NCBI RefSeq assembly: GCF_003182095.1
Contig: NZ_QGTJ01000001.1
Coordinates: forward strand, 555,878-619,877
Length of the DNA: 64,000 nucleotides
Origin: Plasticicumulans acidivorans
GTDB taxonomy: Bacteria > Pseudomonadota > Gammaproteobacteria > Competibacterales > Competibacteraceae
Reading direction: 5' to 3'
The notes beneath the pieces were generated by a model. That model did no database searches and was not told where the DNA came from. It saw nothing but the letters and a program-made list of their open reading frames with translations. Below, piece by piece: positions 1-10,647 of the stretch. Position numbers and translations under genes: made by a program. Each line of letters starts with the position of its first letter. Position 1 is the stretch's first letter.

Positions 1-912
1 GCCGGCACGCACGAAGCGCTGGAAGTCGGCACCGAGCGGGTCGATGCCGGCGATCAGCGAGGCCGACAGGTAATCCCACAGCCGGCGCAGGCTGGCCTGA
101 CGCTGGCGGGCGACCTGCGGCCAGTCGACCAGTTCGCCGCCCGCCGCCGCCGGCTGGTCGAGGCCACAGGCGGCCGCTTCGGCTCCCAGCCCGGCGGCCT
201 GCGCATCGGCGTGCAGCACGTTGAGGAACAGCCGATTCGACGGCGAGTACGGGCTGAAATGGTGCACGTCGGCGCTGAACAGCGCGTGCACCGGGCTGAT
301 CGCCAGCGCCGCCGCGCCGTGCCGGCCGAGCACTTCGGCCGTCTCGGCGAGTGCGGAAAAATCACCGATGCCGGCGTCGTGCCGGCCGCGCAGACTGTAG
401 AGCTGCACGGCGACGCCGTAGCCGCGCGCCTGTCCGCTCAGCTCGGCGAACGCCGGGCAGCGCGCCGGTGCCAGCGCCAGTGGCAAGGTGCTCGCGCCCC
501 ATTCGAGCATGTGATAGCCCGGCGCCACATCGAGCGCCGGCAGCGCCGAACGGCCGCGGCCGTCACCGATCAGCCGCACGTCGAGCGGATTGCCGTCTTC
601 CAGATGCAGCCGCACCACGCTGCCCGCGGCCAGGCGCAGACCGAGCGCCGGCGGCAACGGCAGGGCTTCACCGACACGGCCGACGCACAGCGCCGGCAGC
701 GTGCCGACGGCCGCGGCCTGCACGGCGGCGAGGCTTTCGCGCACCCGCGCCGGTGAGTCGGCGGCAAAACCGAGCGCAGCCAGCGCACTGCGCAGCACAT
801 CCGGCGCTACCTGGCGCGCGATGCCACGATAATCGGTCCAGCGTGGGGAAAGACCGGCGCGCTGCGCCAGTTCATCGAGTGGGCCATCCATCGTCTCGGA
901 CGCGGGGCGCAT
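1..912 (-). CDS. malQ: 4-alpha-glucanotransferase (partial, C-terminus outside window)
   Basis: Amylomaltase that transfers glucan chains between maltodextrins and releases glucose. The frame is open from the ATG at 912 to the window edge, giving 304 codons with no stop. The N-terminal extension is followed by the family signature around SPVHALFSADVHHFSPYSP and NRLFLNVLH, typical of GH77 enzymes. A GAGG ribosome site overlaps the treZ stop and lies 8 nt before the ATG, so translation is probably coupled to treZ. It is the last visible gene of the minus-strand glycogen cluster and fits recycling of oligosaccharides released by GlgX. The C-terminal half, including the catalytic acids, cannot be judged here. 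Confidence 0.93.
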   Translation of the reverse strand, partial: MRPASETMDGPLDELAQRAGLSPRWTDYRGIARQVAPDVLRSALAALGFAADSPARVRESLAAVQAAAVGTLPALCVGRVGEALPLPPALGLRLAAGSVVRLHLEDGNPLDVRLIGDGRGRSALPALDVAPGYHMLEWGASTLPLALAPARCPAFAELSGQARGYGVAVQLYSLRGRHDAGIGDFSALAETAEVLGRHGAAALAISPVHALFSADVHHFSPYSPSNRLFLNVLHADAQAAGLGAEAAACGLDQPAAAGGELVDWPQVARQRQASLRRLWDYLSASLIAGIDPLGADFQRFVRAG

Positions 913-922
913 GTGGGAAACC

Positions 923-2686
923 TCAAGGGTGGCGATGGTTGGATTCGAGATAGGCACAGGTGCTGTGTGCCGGCAGTTCACCGAGCGCCAGCCGCGCGGC
1001 CGCGCCGCGTGTGCTTTCATAGAGCAAGGCACCGTGCGGCGGCGTCAGCGGCACGCTGGCAGCCGCGAAGTTCGCCACGATCTGCAGCCGGGAGCCGTCG
1101 CCGAGGCGCCATTGCGCACAGACCGCCTGCGGCGCGCATTCACTGGCAGCGAGCGCGACACTGCCGGCCAGCCGCGGCGCGAGTTCCCGCTGGCGCAGCG
1201 CCAGCAGTGTGCGATAGCACTCGGCGACGGCGGCGCTGCCGGGGCGCGGGCAGGACGCGGTGAACGTGGTCTCGGCATTCGGATCGGGGATCGCGTGCCG
1301 CCGTCCGGCATCGGCGAAGGCGGCAAAGCCGGCGAACTCACGCCGCCGCCCCGCACACACCGCCGCCGCCAGTTCGCCGGAAAAATCGGTGAAGTACAGA
1401 AACGGCGTCGTCGCCCCCAGCTCCTCGCCCATGAACAGCAGCGGCACCTGCGGGCAGAGCAGCTGCAGCGCCAGCGCGGCATGCCAGGCCGCCGGATCGG
1501 CCAGTGTCAGCAAACGCTCGCCGAAGGCGCGATTGCCGATCTGGTCGTGGTTCTGCAGAAAGAAAACGAAGGCCGACGGCGGCAGGTGCGCGCTCGGGCT
1601 GCCGCGCGGCCGATCATCAAGCGCCGGTGACGGCTCGCCCTGCCAGGCGAAGCCTTCACCGAGGCAGCGCGCCAGATAGGCCGCCGGCGCGCCGGCGAAA
1701 TCGGCGTAATAGCCTTCCTGCTCGCCGGTCAGCAGCACGTGCAGCGCATGGTGCACATCGTCGTTCCACTGCGCATCGAAGCCGGCACCGAGCAGACCGG
1801 CATCGTTGTGCAGGTTCTCCAGCATCAGGTGGATTTCCCGCCCGGCGGTGGCGGCGCGCAGGCGGGCGGCGAATTCGATGAGGAAGTCACGCTCGCCGAT
1901 CGCGTGCACGGCATCGAGGCGCAGGCCGTCGAAGCGGTATTCGCTCAGCCAGTACAGCGCGTTGCTGATGAAGAACTCACGCAGCGGCCGGCAGTTGAAA
2001 TCGAGCGCCGCGCCCCACGGCGTGTGCTGGTCGGGGCTGAAACACTCGGGTGCGTAAGCGCCGAGGTAATTGCCCTCGGGGCCGAAGTGGTTGTAGACGA
2101 CGTCGAGATACACGCACAGGCCGAGGCCGTGGGCACCGTCGACCAGCGCGCGCAGCGCAGCGGGCGTGCCGTAGCGGGTGTCCGGCGCGAACGGCAGCAC
2201 GCCGTCGTAGCCCCAGTTGCGCCGGCCGCTGAAATCGGCGATCGGCATCAGCTCGATCGCGGTAATGCCGAGCGCCGCCAGTCGCGGCAGCTGCGCGCGC
2301 ACGCCGTCGAAGCCGCCGAGGGTGCCGGCGTGCACTTCCATGATCACCGACTGCGCCCACGGCCGGCCGCGCCAGTCGGCGTGCTGCCAGCGATAGTCGG
2401 CGGCGTCGACGACGACGCTGGCATCGTGCACGTCACCGGCCTGCAGCCGTGAAGCCGGGTCCGGCACGCGCCGCTGGTCGTCGATGCGGTAGCGGTAACG
2501 GCAACCGGCCTGCGTTTCGACCAGGCGTTCGTGAAAACCGTCGCCGAGCGCGGTCAGCGGCAGGGACTCGTCGTCCAGTTCGAGCCATACCTGCTCGCAG
2601 GCGGGTGCCCACAGGCGAAAGCGCACCCGGCCGTCACCGAGCACCTGCGCACCGAACGGCATCTCGCAGCGCACGCCGGCGCTCAT
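923..2686 (-). CDS. treZ: Malto-oligosyltrehalose trehalohydrolase
   Basis: Cytoplasmic GH13 enzyme that hydrolyses maltooligosyl-trehalose to trehalose and a shorter maltodextrin. The 587-residue protein has an N-terminal CBM48-like domain (about 1-90) and a GH13 barrel with all four conserved regions: DVVYNHFGPEGNYL, GLRLDAVHAI (nucleophile Asp), LMLENLHND (acid Glu) and FLQNHDQIGN. The start ATG at 2686 overlaps the glgX stop by four bases (ATGA). Its partner synthase TreY is not in the window but could lie beyond the left edge. TreZ is distinguished from GlgB and GlgX by its size and the FLQNHDQIGN region. Confidence 0.95.
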   Translation of the reverse strand: MSAGVRCEMPFGAQVLGDGRVRFRLWAPACEQVWLELDDESLPLTALGDGFHERLVETQAGCRYRYRIDDQRRVPDPASRLQAGDVHDASVVVDAADYRWQHADWRGRPWAQSVIMEVHAGTLGGFDGVRAQLPRLAALGITAIELMPIADFSGRRNWGYDGVLPFAPDTRYGTPAALRALVDGAHGLGLCVYLDVVYNHFGPEGNYLGAYAPECFSPDQHTPWGAALDFNCRPLREFFISNALYWLSEYRFDGLRLDAVHAIGERDFLIEFAARLRAATAGREIHLMLENLHNDAGLLGAGFDAQWNDDVHHALHVLLTGEQEGYYADFAGAPAAYLARCLGEGFAWQGEPSPALDDRPRGSPSAHLPPSAFVFFLQNHDQIGNRAFGERLLTLADPAAWHAALALQLLCPQVPLLFMGEELGATTPFLYFTDFSGELAAAVCAGRRREFAGFAAFADAGRRHAIPDPNAETTFTASCPRPGSAAVAECYRTLLALRQRELAPRLAGSVALAASECAPQAVCAQWRLGDGSRLQIVANFAAASVPLTPPHGALLYESTRGAAARLALGELPAHSTCAYLESNHRHP

Positions 2687-4920
2687 GCCGGCTCGCCTTC
2701 GAGATCGGGATCGTCGTCCTCGATCGGCTCCGGTTTTTCGACCGGCGGTGCGATGACGTCGTCGAGTTCGAGTTCAGCGGTTTCCAGCTCGGCGGCCGGT
2801 GGCGTCAGCTCCTCGACCGGCGCGGGGCAGGGTTCGTGACCGAGCAGCAGCACGCAGGCGTAGGGTTCGACGACATAGCCATCGGCCGTAACCGGCAGGC
2901 GATCGATCTGCGGGTAGGCCGAATCGACCAGCACGCAGTAGTCATACAGCGGCGGCGGCAGGCGAAAACGGTGCGCGACGCAGTCGGCGTTGTGCAGCAG
3001 CAGGAGGACATCGAGCGTGCCGTCGGCACGCAGACCGGCGCGGCGTGCGGCGAGCAGGCGCGCAGTGGGATTGAGCCAGTCGCCGGCCTGCAACTCGACG
3101 CCGCGTTCATCGAACCAGCTGAGATCCTTCAGACCGGGCGTCGGCTCGATGCGGCCGTGCTGGAAATAATGCCCCTGCAGCAGCGGAAACTGCCGGCGCA
3201 GAGCCAGCAGGCGGCTGACGAAAGCACGCAGCGCCTGCCCTTCCGCGCCGGCAGCGAGTTCCCAGTCGAGCCAGCTCAGCGCGTTGTCCTGGCAGTAAGG
3301 GTTGTTGTTGCCGCGCTGTGTCTGGCCGAACTCGTCACCGGCGAGCAGCATCGGCGTGCCATGCGCGAAGCACAGCGAGGCCAGCAGGCTGCGGCTGACG
3401 CACAGCCGCCGGGCGTGGATAACGGGGTCGCGGCTCGGCCCCTCGCAGCCCCAGTTGCTGCTGGCGTTGTCGTTGGAGCCGTCGCGATTGTCCTCGCCGT
3501 TCGCCGCATTGTGCTTGCCGTTGTAGCTGACCAGGTCGCGCAGCGTGAAACCATCGTGGGCGGTGATGAAATTGACGCTGGCCCAGGGTTTGCGCCGGTG
3601 ATGGTCGAACATCTCGGCCGAGCCCTGCAGGCGGGCGGCGAGCGCGCCACGCATGTTCTCGTCGCCTTTCCAGTACCGGCGCACGTCGTCGCGAAAGCGG
3701 CCGTTCCACTCGCCCATGCCGGCCGGATGATTGCCGATCTGATAACCGCCGAGCCCGATGTCCCAGGGCTCCGAGATCAGCTTGACCCCGGCCAGCACCG
3801 GGTCCTGCATCAGCGCATCGAAAAAACCGCTGCCCGGATCGTAACCGTCGGGTTCACGGCCGAGCGTGACACCGAGATCGAAGCGGAAGCCATCGACATG
3901 GAACTCCTCGACCCAGTAGCGCAGGGAGTCCATCGCCAGGCGGATGACCGCCGGATGCGAGAAGTTGACCGTGTTGCCGCAGCCGGTGTCGTTGATGTGG
4001 TAACGCGGATTGCCCGGCAGCAGGCGGTAATAACTGGCGTTGCCGAAGCCGCGGAAACACATCGTGGTGCCGAGTTCGTTGCCCTCGCAGGTGTGGTTGT
4101 AGACGACGTCGAGCAGCACCTCGATGCCGGCGGCATGCAGCTGCTTGATTGCCCATTTCAGCTCGCCGAGCGAACCGTCGGCCAGATAGGCGGGATCAGG
4201 AGCGAAATAGGCCAGCGTGTTGTAGCCCCAGTAGTTCGTCAGCCCCAGATCGATCAGGCGGCGATCGCGGACGAAGGCATGGATCGGCAGCAGTTCGACG
4301 GCAGTGACGCCGAGGCGGCGCAGGTAATCGATGGTCGCCGGGCAGCCGAGTGCGGCAAAGCAGCCGCGATCCGCCTCGGGAATCTCGGGATGGCGCTGCG
4401 AGAAGCCCTTGACGTGCATCTCGTAGATCACGGTATCCGACCACGGCGTGCGCGGCGGGCGGTCGTCACCCCAGTTGAACGCGGTGTCGGTGGTCAGCAC
4501 CGCCTTCGGCATGTAGGCGGCACTGTCGCGCCGGTCCATCTGCAGATCGCCCCGCGGGCCGCCGAGACGGTAGCCGTACAGCGCGTCGTGCCAGCGCAGC
4601 TTGCCGGCCAGCTGGCGGGCGTAGGGATCGAGCAGCAGCTTGTGCGGATTGAAGCGGTGGCCGCGGGTCGGGTCGTAGGGACCGTAGACGCGATAGCCGT
4701 AACGCTGCCCCGGCTGCGCGCGCGGCAGGTAGCCGCGCCAGATGCCATCGCTGCAGTCCGGCAGCGACAAGCGCAGCTCGCGCTTGCCGCCGACGTTGAA
4801 CAGGCACAGGTCAACGCGCTCGGCGTCCTCGGCGAACACCGCGAAATGCACGCCACGACCGTCCCAGTGGGCGCCCAGCGCAACGCAGGAACTCGCTTCC
4901 AGGAACTCTTGAACCGGCAT
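2683..4920 (-). CDS. glgX: Glycogen debranching enzyme, GlgX/isoamylase type
   Basis: Hydrolyses alpha-1,6 branches of glycogen or limit dextrins. 745 residues: CBM48 (about 1-130), then a GH13_11 barrel with DVVYNHTCEGNELG, GFRFDLGVTLG (nucleophile Asp), LISEPWDIGLGGYQIG (Glu) and NFITAHDGFTL. A start at 4920 is chosen over an upstream ATG at 4968 because AAGGAG lies 6 nt before it. The C-terminus carries an unusual acidic, proline-rich tail of about 45 residues (many E/D, ending near EDDDPDLEGEPA). This is not part of the catalytic core and may be linker-like or disordered. The stop overlaps the treZ start. Confidence 0.95.
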   Translation of the reverse strand: MPVQEFLEASSCVALGAHWDGRGVHFAVFAEDAERVDLCLFNVGGKRELRLSLPDCSDGIWRGYLPRAQPGQRYGYRVYGPYDPTRGHRFNPHKLLLDPYARQLAGKLRWHDALYGYRLGGPRGDLQMDRRDSAAYMPKAVLTTDTAFNWGDDRPPRTPWSDTVIYEMHVKGFSQRHPEIPEADRGCFAALGCPATIDYLRRLGVTAVELLPIHAFVRDRRLIDLGLTNYWGYNTLAYFAPDPAYLADGSLGELKWAIKQLHAAGIEVLLDVVYNHTCEGNELGTTMCFRGFGNASYYRLLPGNPRYHINDTGCGNTVNFSHPAVIRLAMDSLRYWVEEFHVDGFRFDLGVTLGREPDGYDPGSGFFDALMQDPVLAGVKLISEPWDIGLGGYQIGNHPAGMGEWNGRFRDDVRRYWKGDENMRGALAARLQGSAEMFDHHRRKPWASVNFITAHDGFTLRDLVSYNGKHNAANGEDNRDGSNDNASSNWGCEGPSRDPVIHARRLCVSRSLLASLCFAHGTPMLLAGDEFGQTQRGNNNPYCQDNALSWLDWELAAGAEGQALRAFVSRLLALRRQFPLLQGHYFQHGRIEPTPGLKDLSWFDERGVELQAGDWLNPTARLLAARRAGLRADGTLDVLLLLHNADCVAHRFRLPPPLYDYCVLVDSAYPQIDRLPVTADGYVVEPYACVLLLGHEPCPAPVEELTPPAAELETAELELDDVIAPPVEKPEPIEDDDPDLEGEPA

Positions 4921-4964
4921 CGTGACTCCTTCGGCGCGTGGGCGGCTGCCCCGGTCCGCAGGCG

Positions 4965-7172
4965 TCACCCTCCCGCAACCAGCAGCAGCGTGGACAAAGG
5001 AGGCAAAGTCAGTACCAAGGAATACGGCTGCCCGTGGCTCGGCACGGCGACGGCTTCGACGCCGCCGCTGTTACCCATGTTCGAACCGCCGAAATCAACC
5101 GAGTCGGTATTGATGCACTCACGCCAGAAGCCGGCACGCGGTGCACCGATCCGGTATGCCTCGCGCGGCACCGGCGTGAAATTGCACACTGCGATCACCG
5201 GCGCCACCTCGTCACCCTCACCACTGCGGTAGAAGGCATAGACGCTGTTGGCCGCATCATCCCCGATCAACCAGCGGAAACCCTCCGGGCGCGCATCAAT
5301 CTGGTGCAGCGCCGGCTCACCGCAATAGAGCCGGTTGAGCTGACGCACCAGCGCCTGCACACCGGCATGCTGCGGGTCGCTGAGCGCCGCCCAGTCGAGC
5401 TGCCCGCCGTGGTACCACTCGCTGCCCTGCGCCAGCTCGCCGCCCATGAACAGCAGCTTCTTGCCGGGATGCGCCCACATGAAGGCGAGGTAGGCACGCA
5501 GGTTGGCAAAGCGCTGCCAGGCATCGCCGGGCATGCGCCCGAGCAGCGAGCCTTTGCCGTGTACCACTTCGTCGTGCGACAGCGGCAGGATGAACTGCTC
5601 GGAGAAGGCGTAGATCAGGCCGAAGCAGATGCGGTCGTGCTCCCAGGAGCGGTGCACCGGGTTCTTGCCGATGTAGAGCAGGGTGTCGTGCATCCAGCCC
5701 ATGTTCCACTTGTAGGAAAAACCGAGTCCGCCGGACTCGACCGGATGCGTCACGCCCGGCCAGGCGGTGGACTCCTCGGCGATCATCAGCGCACCGGGGC
5801 ACTCGCGCGCCACCGTGGTGTTGAGCTGACGCAGGAACTCCACCGCTTCGAGGTTTTCACGGCCACCGTAGCGGTTGGGAATCCACTCACCCTCGTTGCG
5901 CGAGTAGTCGCGGTAGAGCATCGAGGCGACGGCGTCGACGCGCAGCCCGTCGAGGTGATACTGCTGCAGCCAGTGCAACGCGCTCGACAGCAGGAAGGAA
6001 CGCACCTCGTTGCGCCCGAAGTTGTAGATCAACGTGTTCCAGTCGCGGTGGAAACCCTCGCGCGGATCGGCGTGTTCATACAGCGCGGTGCCGTCGAAGC
6101 GCGCCAGACCGTGGGCATCGGTGGGGAAATGCGCCGGCACCCAGTCGAGCAGCACGCCGATGCCGGCGCGGTGGCAGGCATCGACGAAGCGCGCAAATGC
6201 CGCCGGTGAGCCGAAATCCGGCTGCGGCGCGTACAGCCCCAGCGGCTGGTAGCCCCAGGAGCCGCCGAACGGGTGCAGCGTGATCGGCAGCAGCTCGATG
6301 TGGGTGAAGCCCATATCCCGCACGTAGGGAATCAGCTGTTCGGTGAGCTCGTCCCAGTGCAGTACCGTTTCACCCGGCCCCCACGGCCGCTTCCACGATG
6401 CGGCATGCACCTCGTAGATAGACATCGCCGCGTCGCTGGCACGGCCGCTGCGGGCGCGCTGTGCCATCCAGGCTTCATCGCTCCATTCGAACGCGGCGTG
6501 CTCGACGACGATCGAGGCACTGGCGGGCGGCAGCTCCGCCGCCCAGGCCATCGGATCGGCTTTCTGCGGCAGCAGGCCGTGCTGGCCGAGAATCTCGAAC
6601 TTGTAGCGCTCGCCGGCACGCAGTCCGGGGATGAACAGCTCCCAGACGCCGGCCTCGTAACGGCAGCGCATCGGATGCCGCCGCCCGTCCCAGCTATTGA
6701 AATCGCCGACCACCGACACGCGCCGCGCATTCGGCGCCCAAACGGCAAAGCGCACGCCATCGACGCCGTCGATGTTCATCGGCATGGCGCCGAAACAGCG
6801 GCCGAGTGCGGCATGCCCGCCGCCGGAGAACAGACCGAGATCCCAGGCGTCGAGCAGCACGCCGAAGGCGTACGGATCATCGATTTCATGCACCGTCTGC
6901 GCCCAGTGGATGCGCAGTCGATAACGGCCCAGATTGCCGAGGTGGCAGCTGAACAGACCCGGCGCCGCCGGATCAGCGCTCATCGGCACCGTTTCGCCGC
7001 CCTGGCATACCAGCTCCACGGCTCGCGCTCCCGGCTGGAAAGTGCGCACGACGGCGGCACCGCCATCGGTATGCGGCCCGAGCAGGCCGAAGGGATCGGA
7101 ATTTTCGCCAGCGGCGAGCGCCCGCGCCGCCGCGGCGTAGGCGGACGCAAGTTCTGCCCGTGAGTCAACCAA
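4965..7172 (-). CDS. glgB: 1,4-alpha-glucan branching enzyme
   Basis: Introduces alpha-1,6 branches into the linear glucan made by GlgA. An open frame reaches 7319, but ATGs upstream would overlap glgC, and the best start is TTG at 7172, preceded by AGGAG with 7-nt spacing. That gives 735 residues, the usual GlgB length. Domains: N1 (about 1-100), CBM48 (about 120-215, [20 protein letters not shown]), GH13 barrel with [52 protein letters not shown] and [17 protein letters not shown], then a C-terminal beta domain. All catalytic residues are present. Confidence 0.96.
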   Translation of the reverse strand: MVDSRAELASAYAAAARALAAGENSDPFGLLGPHTDGGAAVVRTFQPGARAVELVCQGGETVPMSADPAAPGLFSCHLGNLGRYRLRIHWAQTVHEIDDPYAFGVLLDAWDLGLFSGGGHAALGRCFGAMPMNIDGVDGVRFAVWAPNARRVSVVGDFNSWDGRRHPMRCRYEAGVWELFIPGLRAGERYKFEILGQHGLLPQKADPMAWAAELPPASASIVVEHAAFEWSDEAWMAQRARSGRASDAAMSIYEVHAASWKRPWGPGETVLHWDELTEQLIPYVRDMGFTHIELLPITLHPFGGSWGYQPLGLYAPQPDFGSPAAFARFVDACHRAGIGVLLDWVPAHFPTDAHGLARFDGTALYEHADPREGFHRDWNTLIYNFGRNEVRSFLLSSALHWLQQYHLDGLRVDAVASMLYRDYSRNEGEWIPNRYGGRENLEAVEFLRQLNTTVARECPGALMIAEESTAWPGVTHPVESGGLGFSYKWNMGWMHDTLLYIGKNPVHRSWEHDRICFGLIYAFSEQFILPLSHDEVVHGKGSLLGRMPGDAWQRFANLRAYLAFMWAHPGKKLLFMGGELAQGSEWYHGGQLDWAALSDPQHAGVQALVRQLNRLYCGEPALHQIDARPEGFRWLIGDDAANSVYAFYRSGEGDEVAPVIAVCNFTPVPREAYRIGAPRAGFWRECINTDSVDFGGSNMGNSGGVEAVAVPSHGQPYSLVLTLPPLSTLLLVAGG

Positions 7173-7245
7173 GGGATCTCTCCTGACAAGATGCCCGTGC
7201 AGCGAAGCAAGGCTCCGCTGCATCGACAGAGGACGGAAGCGGAGC

Positions 7246-8664
7246 TCAGCGCACCCGCGGATCGATGGCCTGCACGCGCAGCGAGTCGGCCGTCGAGCTG
7301 CTGCCCGGCGCACGCGCACTGCGTCCGCCGCCTCCCGAACGGGTCTGCCCGTGAGCGACCGTTTCCATCAGATCCTGCAGCGGCAGGTCCAGCGCATCCC
7401 CCGCCTCCAGATTTTCCAGCATCTCCTGCGTAATCAGCGTCACGCCTTCGCGGGTGCGATGGAACAGGCGCTGATCGGCCGCGGCATCTTCACCGACCAC
7501 CAGACCATCCGGCAGGTGACAGCCTTCGTCGATGACTGCCTTGCGAATCCGGCAGTTGCGGCCGACGCTCGAATGCGGCAGCAGCAGGGTTTCGTCGACG
7601 ATGCTGCCGACACCGACATCGACGCCGGTAAACAGCACCGAACGCGTCACCTCAGCGCCGGTAACGGAGCAGCCGCCGCACACCAGCGAGTCCATCACGC
7701 CGCCACGGGCGACACCGGCCACCGAAGTAAAACGCGCCGGCGCCGTCTGCTCGGCATGGGTCCACACCGGCCAGCGCTCGTCATCGAGATCGATGCCGGG
7801 ATCGGACGCCGTCAGCTCGATATTGGCGCGCCAGTAGGCGTCGACGGTGCCGACATCCCGCCAGTAACCCTGTTTTTCCGGCTCGAAAATGTCGCGGAAC
7901 GGATAGGCGAATACCTTGCCCGAACTGATCGCGGCCGGAATGACGTCGCGACCGAAATCATGTGCCGAAGTGCAGGAACCGGCGTCGTGGTGCAGCATTT
8001 CGAGCAGGAAACGTGCGTCGAACACGTAAATGCCCATGCTGGCCAGGGCCGTATCAGGCCGGCCCGGCATACTTTTCGGCGTATCCGATTTTTCGATGAA
8101 GCCGTGCACCCGCGTGGATTCGTCGATTTCCATGACGCCGAATTCGATGGCGTCGGCGAGCGGCACTTCGAGACAACCGATGGTGATGTCGGCACCGCTG
8201 CCGACGTGATGCGCGAGCATCGCACCGTAGTCCATGTTGTAGATGTGGTCACCCGCCAGCACCAGCACATGGGCCGGCTGGTGGCGACGGATGAAATCGA
8301 TGTTCTGGAATACGGCATCCGCCGTGCCCAGATACCACGAACTCATTTCCATGCGCTGCTCAGCCGGCAGCAGCTCGATGAATTCACCGAACTGGCCGCG
8401 CAGAAAACTCCAGCCACGCTCCAGATGCTGAATCAGGGCATGACTCTTGTACTGCGTCAGCACGCCGATGCGGCGGATACCGCTGTTGATGCAGTTCGAC
8501 AACGTGAAATCAATGATGCGGAACTTGCCACCGAACGGTACCGCGGGCTTAGCCCGGTGGGAGGTGAGATTACGCAGACGCGTGCCACGGCCGCCAGCCA
8601 TAACCAGTGCCAGAGTATCCCGCGTAATTCGGCTAACGAAGCGGGGATCGGCAATCGTCTTCAT
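7246..8664 (-). CDS. glgC: Glucose-1-phosphate adenylyltransferase
   Basis: Makes ADP-glucose from ATP and glucose-1-phosphate, the committed and usually allosterically regulated step of bacterial glycogen synthesis. The N-terminal nucleotidyltransferase motif [20 protein letters not shown] and the segment [16 protein letters not shown] are intact, followed by GTADAVFQN and a C-terminal left-handed beta-helix. The start at 8664 is preferred to 8679 because GAGGAG precedes it by 7 nt. At 472 residues it is about 40 longer than the E. coli enzyme. The excess is a Ser/Gly/Arg-rich tail after residue about 430, of unknown role. It heads the minus-strand glg cluster, divergent from glgA. Confidence 0.96.
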   Translation of the reverse strand: MKTIADPRFVSRITRDTLALVMAGGRGTRLRNLTSHRAKPAVPFGGKFRIIDFTLSNCINSGIRRIGVLTQYKSHALIQHLERGWSFLRGQFGEFIELLPAEQRMEMSSWYLGTADAVFQNIDFIRRHQPAHVLVLAGDHIYNMDYGAMLAHHVGSGADITIGCLEVPLADAIEFGVMEIDESTRVHGFIEKSDTPKSMPGRPDTALASMGIYVFDARFLLEMLHHDAGSCTSAHDFGRDVIPAAISSGKVFAYPFRDIFEPEKQGYWRDVGTVDAYWRANIELTASDPGIDLDDERWPVWTHAEQTAPARFTSVAGVARGGVMDSLVCGGCSVTGAEVTRSVLFTGVDVGVGSIVDETLLLPHSSVGRNCRIRKAVIDEGCHLPDGLVVGEDAAADQRLFHRTREGVTLITQEMLENLEAGDALDLPLQDLMETVAHGQTRSGGGGRSARAPGSSSTADSLRVQAIDPRVR

Positions 8665-9197
8665 CGAAGCGCTCCTCATCTATTGGCTATCCGGATTCTG
8701 CTCCCCGCCCAACGCCCGCAGCGTCGTGGGCGGGTCCATGTATCAGCTGTATCGATTCCGCTTATGAACCTGCGCCTCTCGTGCAAACCATGCCTGTGCA
8801 TATCCGCCATCACCACGCCTGGTTTTCCAAGTCCTTTGCCAAAACATTCAGTCCTCTTTTTTGCACTAAAAGAATGCAGATACCCGCTCCGCTGCACCAG
8901 TATCTGCCTTTGCTGGTAAGCAAGCTCACGTGATCACACAAAATACTGATCCATCGCAATTTTTCCCGAAGCGGGCAGTCACGCCCGCACCGTCGCCGAA
9001 ATGCCACCGCACATACCCGGTACTGTTACAGTGAAGTCTGTGCAAGACGCAACTGCCGGAACATCATGAAGAGGCGTTTTCGTTCTCACCCACTGAAAAA
9101 CGACCTCGCACTCAACGCCACCACCACGCATTTTCACCTCGGATGATCCACCCAGATCATCCTCACCTACGAGTTGCCAAGCGGGAGAACATTTCTG
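8665..9197. promoter_or_regulatory. Divergent glgC/glgA intergenic region
   Basis: 533 bases between two divergent starts, more AT-rich than its surroundings and with no convincing gene. It must contain the promoters for both the glgC-malQ cluster and glgA. I see overlapping palindromes TCACGTGA (8926-8933) and GTGATCAC (8930-8937), which could be an operator, but I could not assign a clear -35/-10 pair. Confidence 0.4.
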
Positions 9198-10625
9198 ATG
9201 AAGGTGCTGCATGCAGCCTCTGAATGCCTGGGGATTGCCAAAACCGGCGGGCTCGCCGATGTCGTGGCTGCCCTGCCAGCCGCCCAACATGCGATGGGCA
9301 TGGACGTGCGGGTGTGTCTGCCGGCTTATCCGGGCGCGCGCGAAAAACTGAACGATGCACGAACACTGTGCACCATTACGGTGCGAGACACCCCCTTCGA
9401 GCTCATCGAAGGCACGCTGGGTGCAGACGGTCTGCGCATCTGGCTGCTCGATTGCCCGCCCCTGTTCGACCGCCCCGGCGACCCCTACCGCACGCCGGAA
9501 GGCTACGAACACAGCGACAACCACTGGCGCTTCGGTCTGTTCAGCGAGGCGGTATCGCTGCTCGCGCTGGGTGCCGGCGACTGGCAGCCGGACGTGCTGC
9601 ATCTGCACGACTGGCAGGTCGGACTCGCCGCCGCCTGGACCGCCCGCGCGCCGCAACGGCCACGCATCGTGTTCACCATCCACAACCTCGCCTATCAGGG
9701 CGTTTTCGGCCGTGACGTCTTCGACGCCCTCGGCCTGCCCGGTGAATGGTGGCAACCGCAGGCGCTGGAGTTCTACGGCCGCTTCGCCTTCATGAAGGGC
9801 GGACTGTATTTCGCCGACGCGATCACCACCGTCAGCCCGAACTATGCCCGCGAGATCCAGACGCTGGAATTCGGCTGGGGGCTCGATGGCGTGCTGCGCG
9901 AGCGGGCCAGCGTGCTGACCGGCGTCCTCAACGGCATCGACATCGACACCTGGAGTCCGACCCGCGACCCGCTGATCGAGCGCAACTACAACGGCGCGAC
10001 CGTGTCCTCAGCGAAGCCGGTCAACAAGCACGCGTTGCAGGCGGAACTCGGCCTGCCGCAAAGCGACGTGCCGATGGTGGTGTTCATCGGCCGCCTGGCT
10101 GCACAGAAAGGCGCTGATCTGATCCTGGCGGCGCGCACCGGTATCGATGCGCTCGATCTGCAGCTGGTAGTGCTGGCGAGCGGTGAGCACGATCTGGAAA
10201 CAGCGCTGATGCAGTGGGCGCAGGAACAGCCTCAGCGGGTGTCAGTGACGCTGCGCTACGACGAAGCGCTGGCGCACCGCATCACCGCCGCGGCGGACCT
10301 GCAGCTGATGCCCTCACGCTTCGAGCCCTGCGGGCTGAATCAGATGTATGCGCAGCGCTATGGCACGCTGCCGATCGCGCGCCACACCGGCGGGCTGGCC
10401 GACACCATCGTCGATGCCAACGAGGCGACGCTGGCCGACGGCACGGCGAGCGGCGTGGTGTTCCCTGAAGCCAGCGCCGACAGCCTGCTGCTCGGTCTGG
10501 AACGCGGACTGGAACTGCTCTCGGCACCCAAGCGCCGACTGGCACTGCGCCGGGCCGGCATGCGTCGTGATTTTTCCTGGAAGGCCTCGGCCGAACGCTA
10601 CGCGACGCTGTACACCAAGCTTTGA
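9198..10625 (+). CDS. glgA: Glycogen synthase (ADP-glucose dependent)
   Basis: GT5 glycosyltransferase that extends alpha-1,4 glucan from ADP-glucose. 475 residues, the normal GlgA length. It begins MKVLHAASEC with the ADP-glucose-binding KTGGLADVVAALP motif and has the GT-B C-terminal signature RFEPCGLNQMYAQRYGTLPI followed by RHTGGLADTI. An upstream in-frame ATG at 9174 is rejected because GGGAGA precedes the 9198 ATG and homologues begin with MKVL. It is transcribed away from glgC, so synthesis enzymes are split between two divergent units. Confidence 0.96.
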   Translation: MKVLHAASECLGIAKTGGLADVVAALPAAQHAMGMDVRVCLPAYPGAREKLNDARTLCTITVRDTPFELIEGTLGADGLRIWLLDCPPLFDRPGDPYRTPEGYEHSDNHWRFGLFSEAVSLLALGAGDWQPDVLHLHDWQVGLAAAWTARAPQRPRIVFTIHNLAYQGVFGRDVFDALGLPGEWWQPQALEFYGRFAFMKGGLYFADAITTVSPNYAREIQTLEFGWGLDGVLRERASVLTGVLNGIDIDTWSPTRDPLIERNYNGATVSSAKPVNKHALQAELGLPQSDVPMVVFIGRLAAQKGADLILAARTGIDALDLQLVVLASGEHDLETALMQWAQEQPQRVSVTLRYDEALAHRITAAADLQLMPSRFEPCGLNQMYAQRYGTLPIARHTGGLADTIVDANEATLADGTASGVVFPEASADSLLLGLERGLELLSAPKRRLALRRAGMRRDFSWKASAERYATLYTKL

Positions 10626-10647
10626 GGCAGGACAGGCCGCCCCAGGC

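Noticed and set aside
2449..5232. 927-codon open frame on the plus strand
   Set aside because: It is antisense to glgX, which has full family motifs; open antisense frames are common at this GC content.
8926..8937. CRP-like or other operator between glgC and glgA
   Set aside because: Overlapping palindromes exist but do not match the CRP consensus and no promoter could be fixed beside them.
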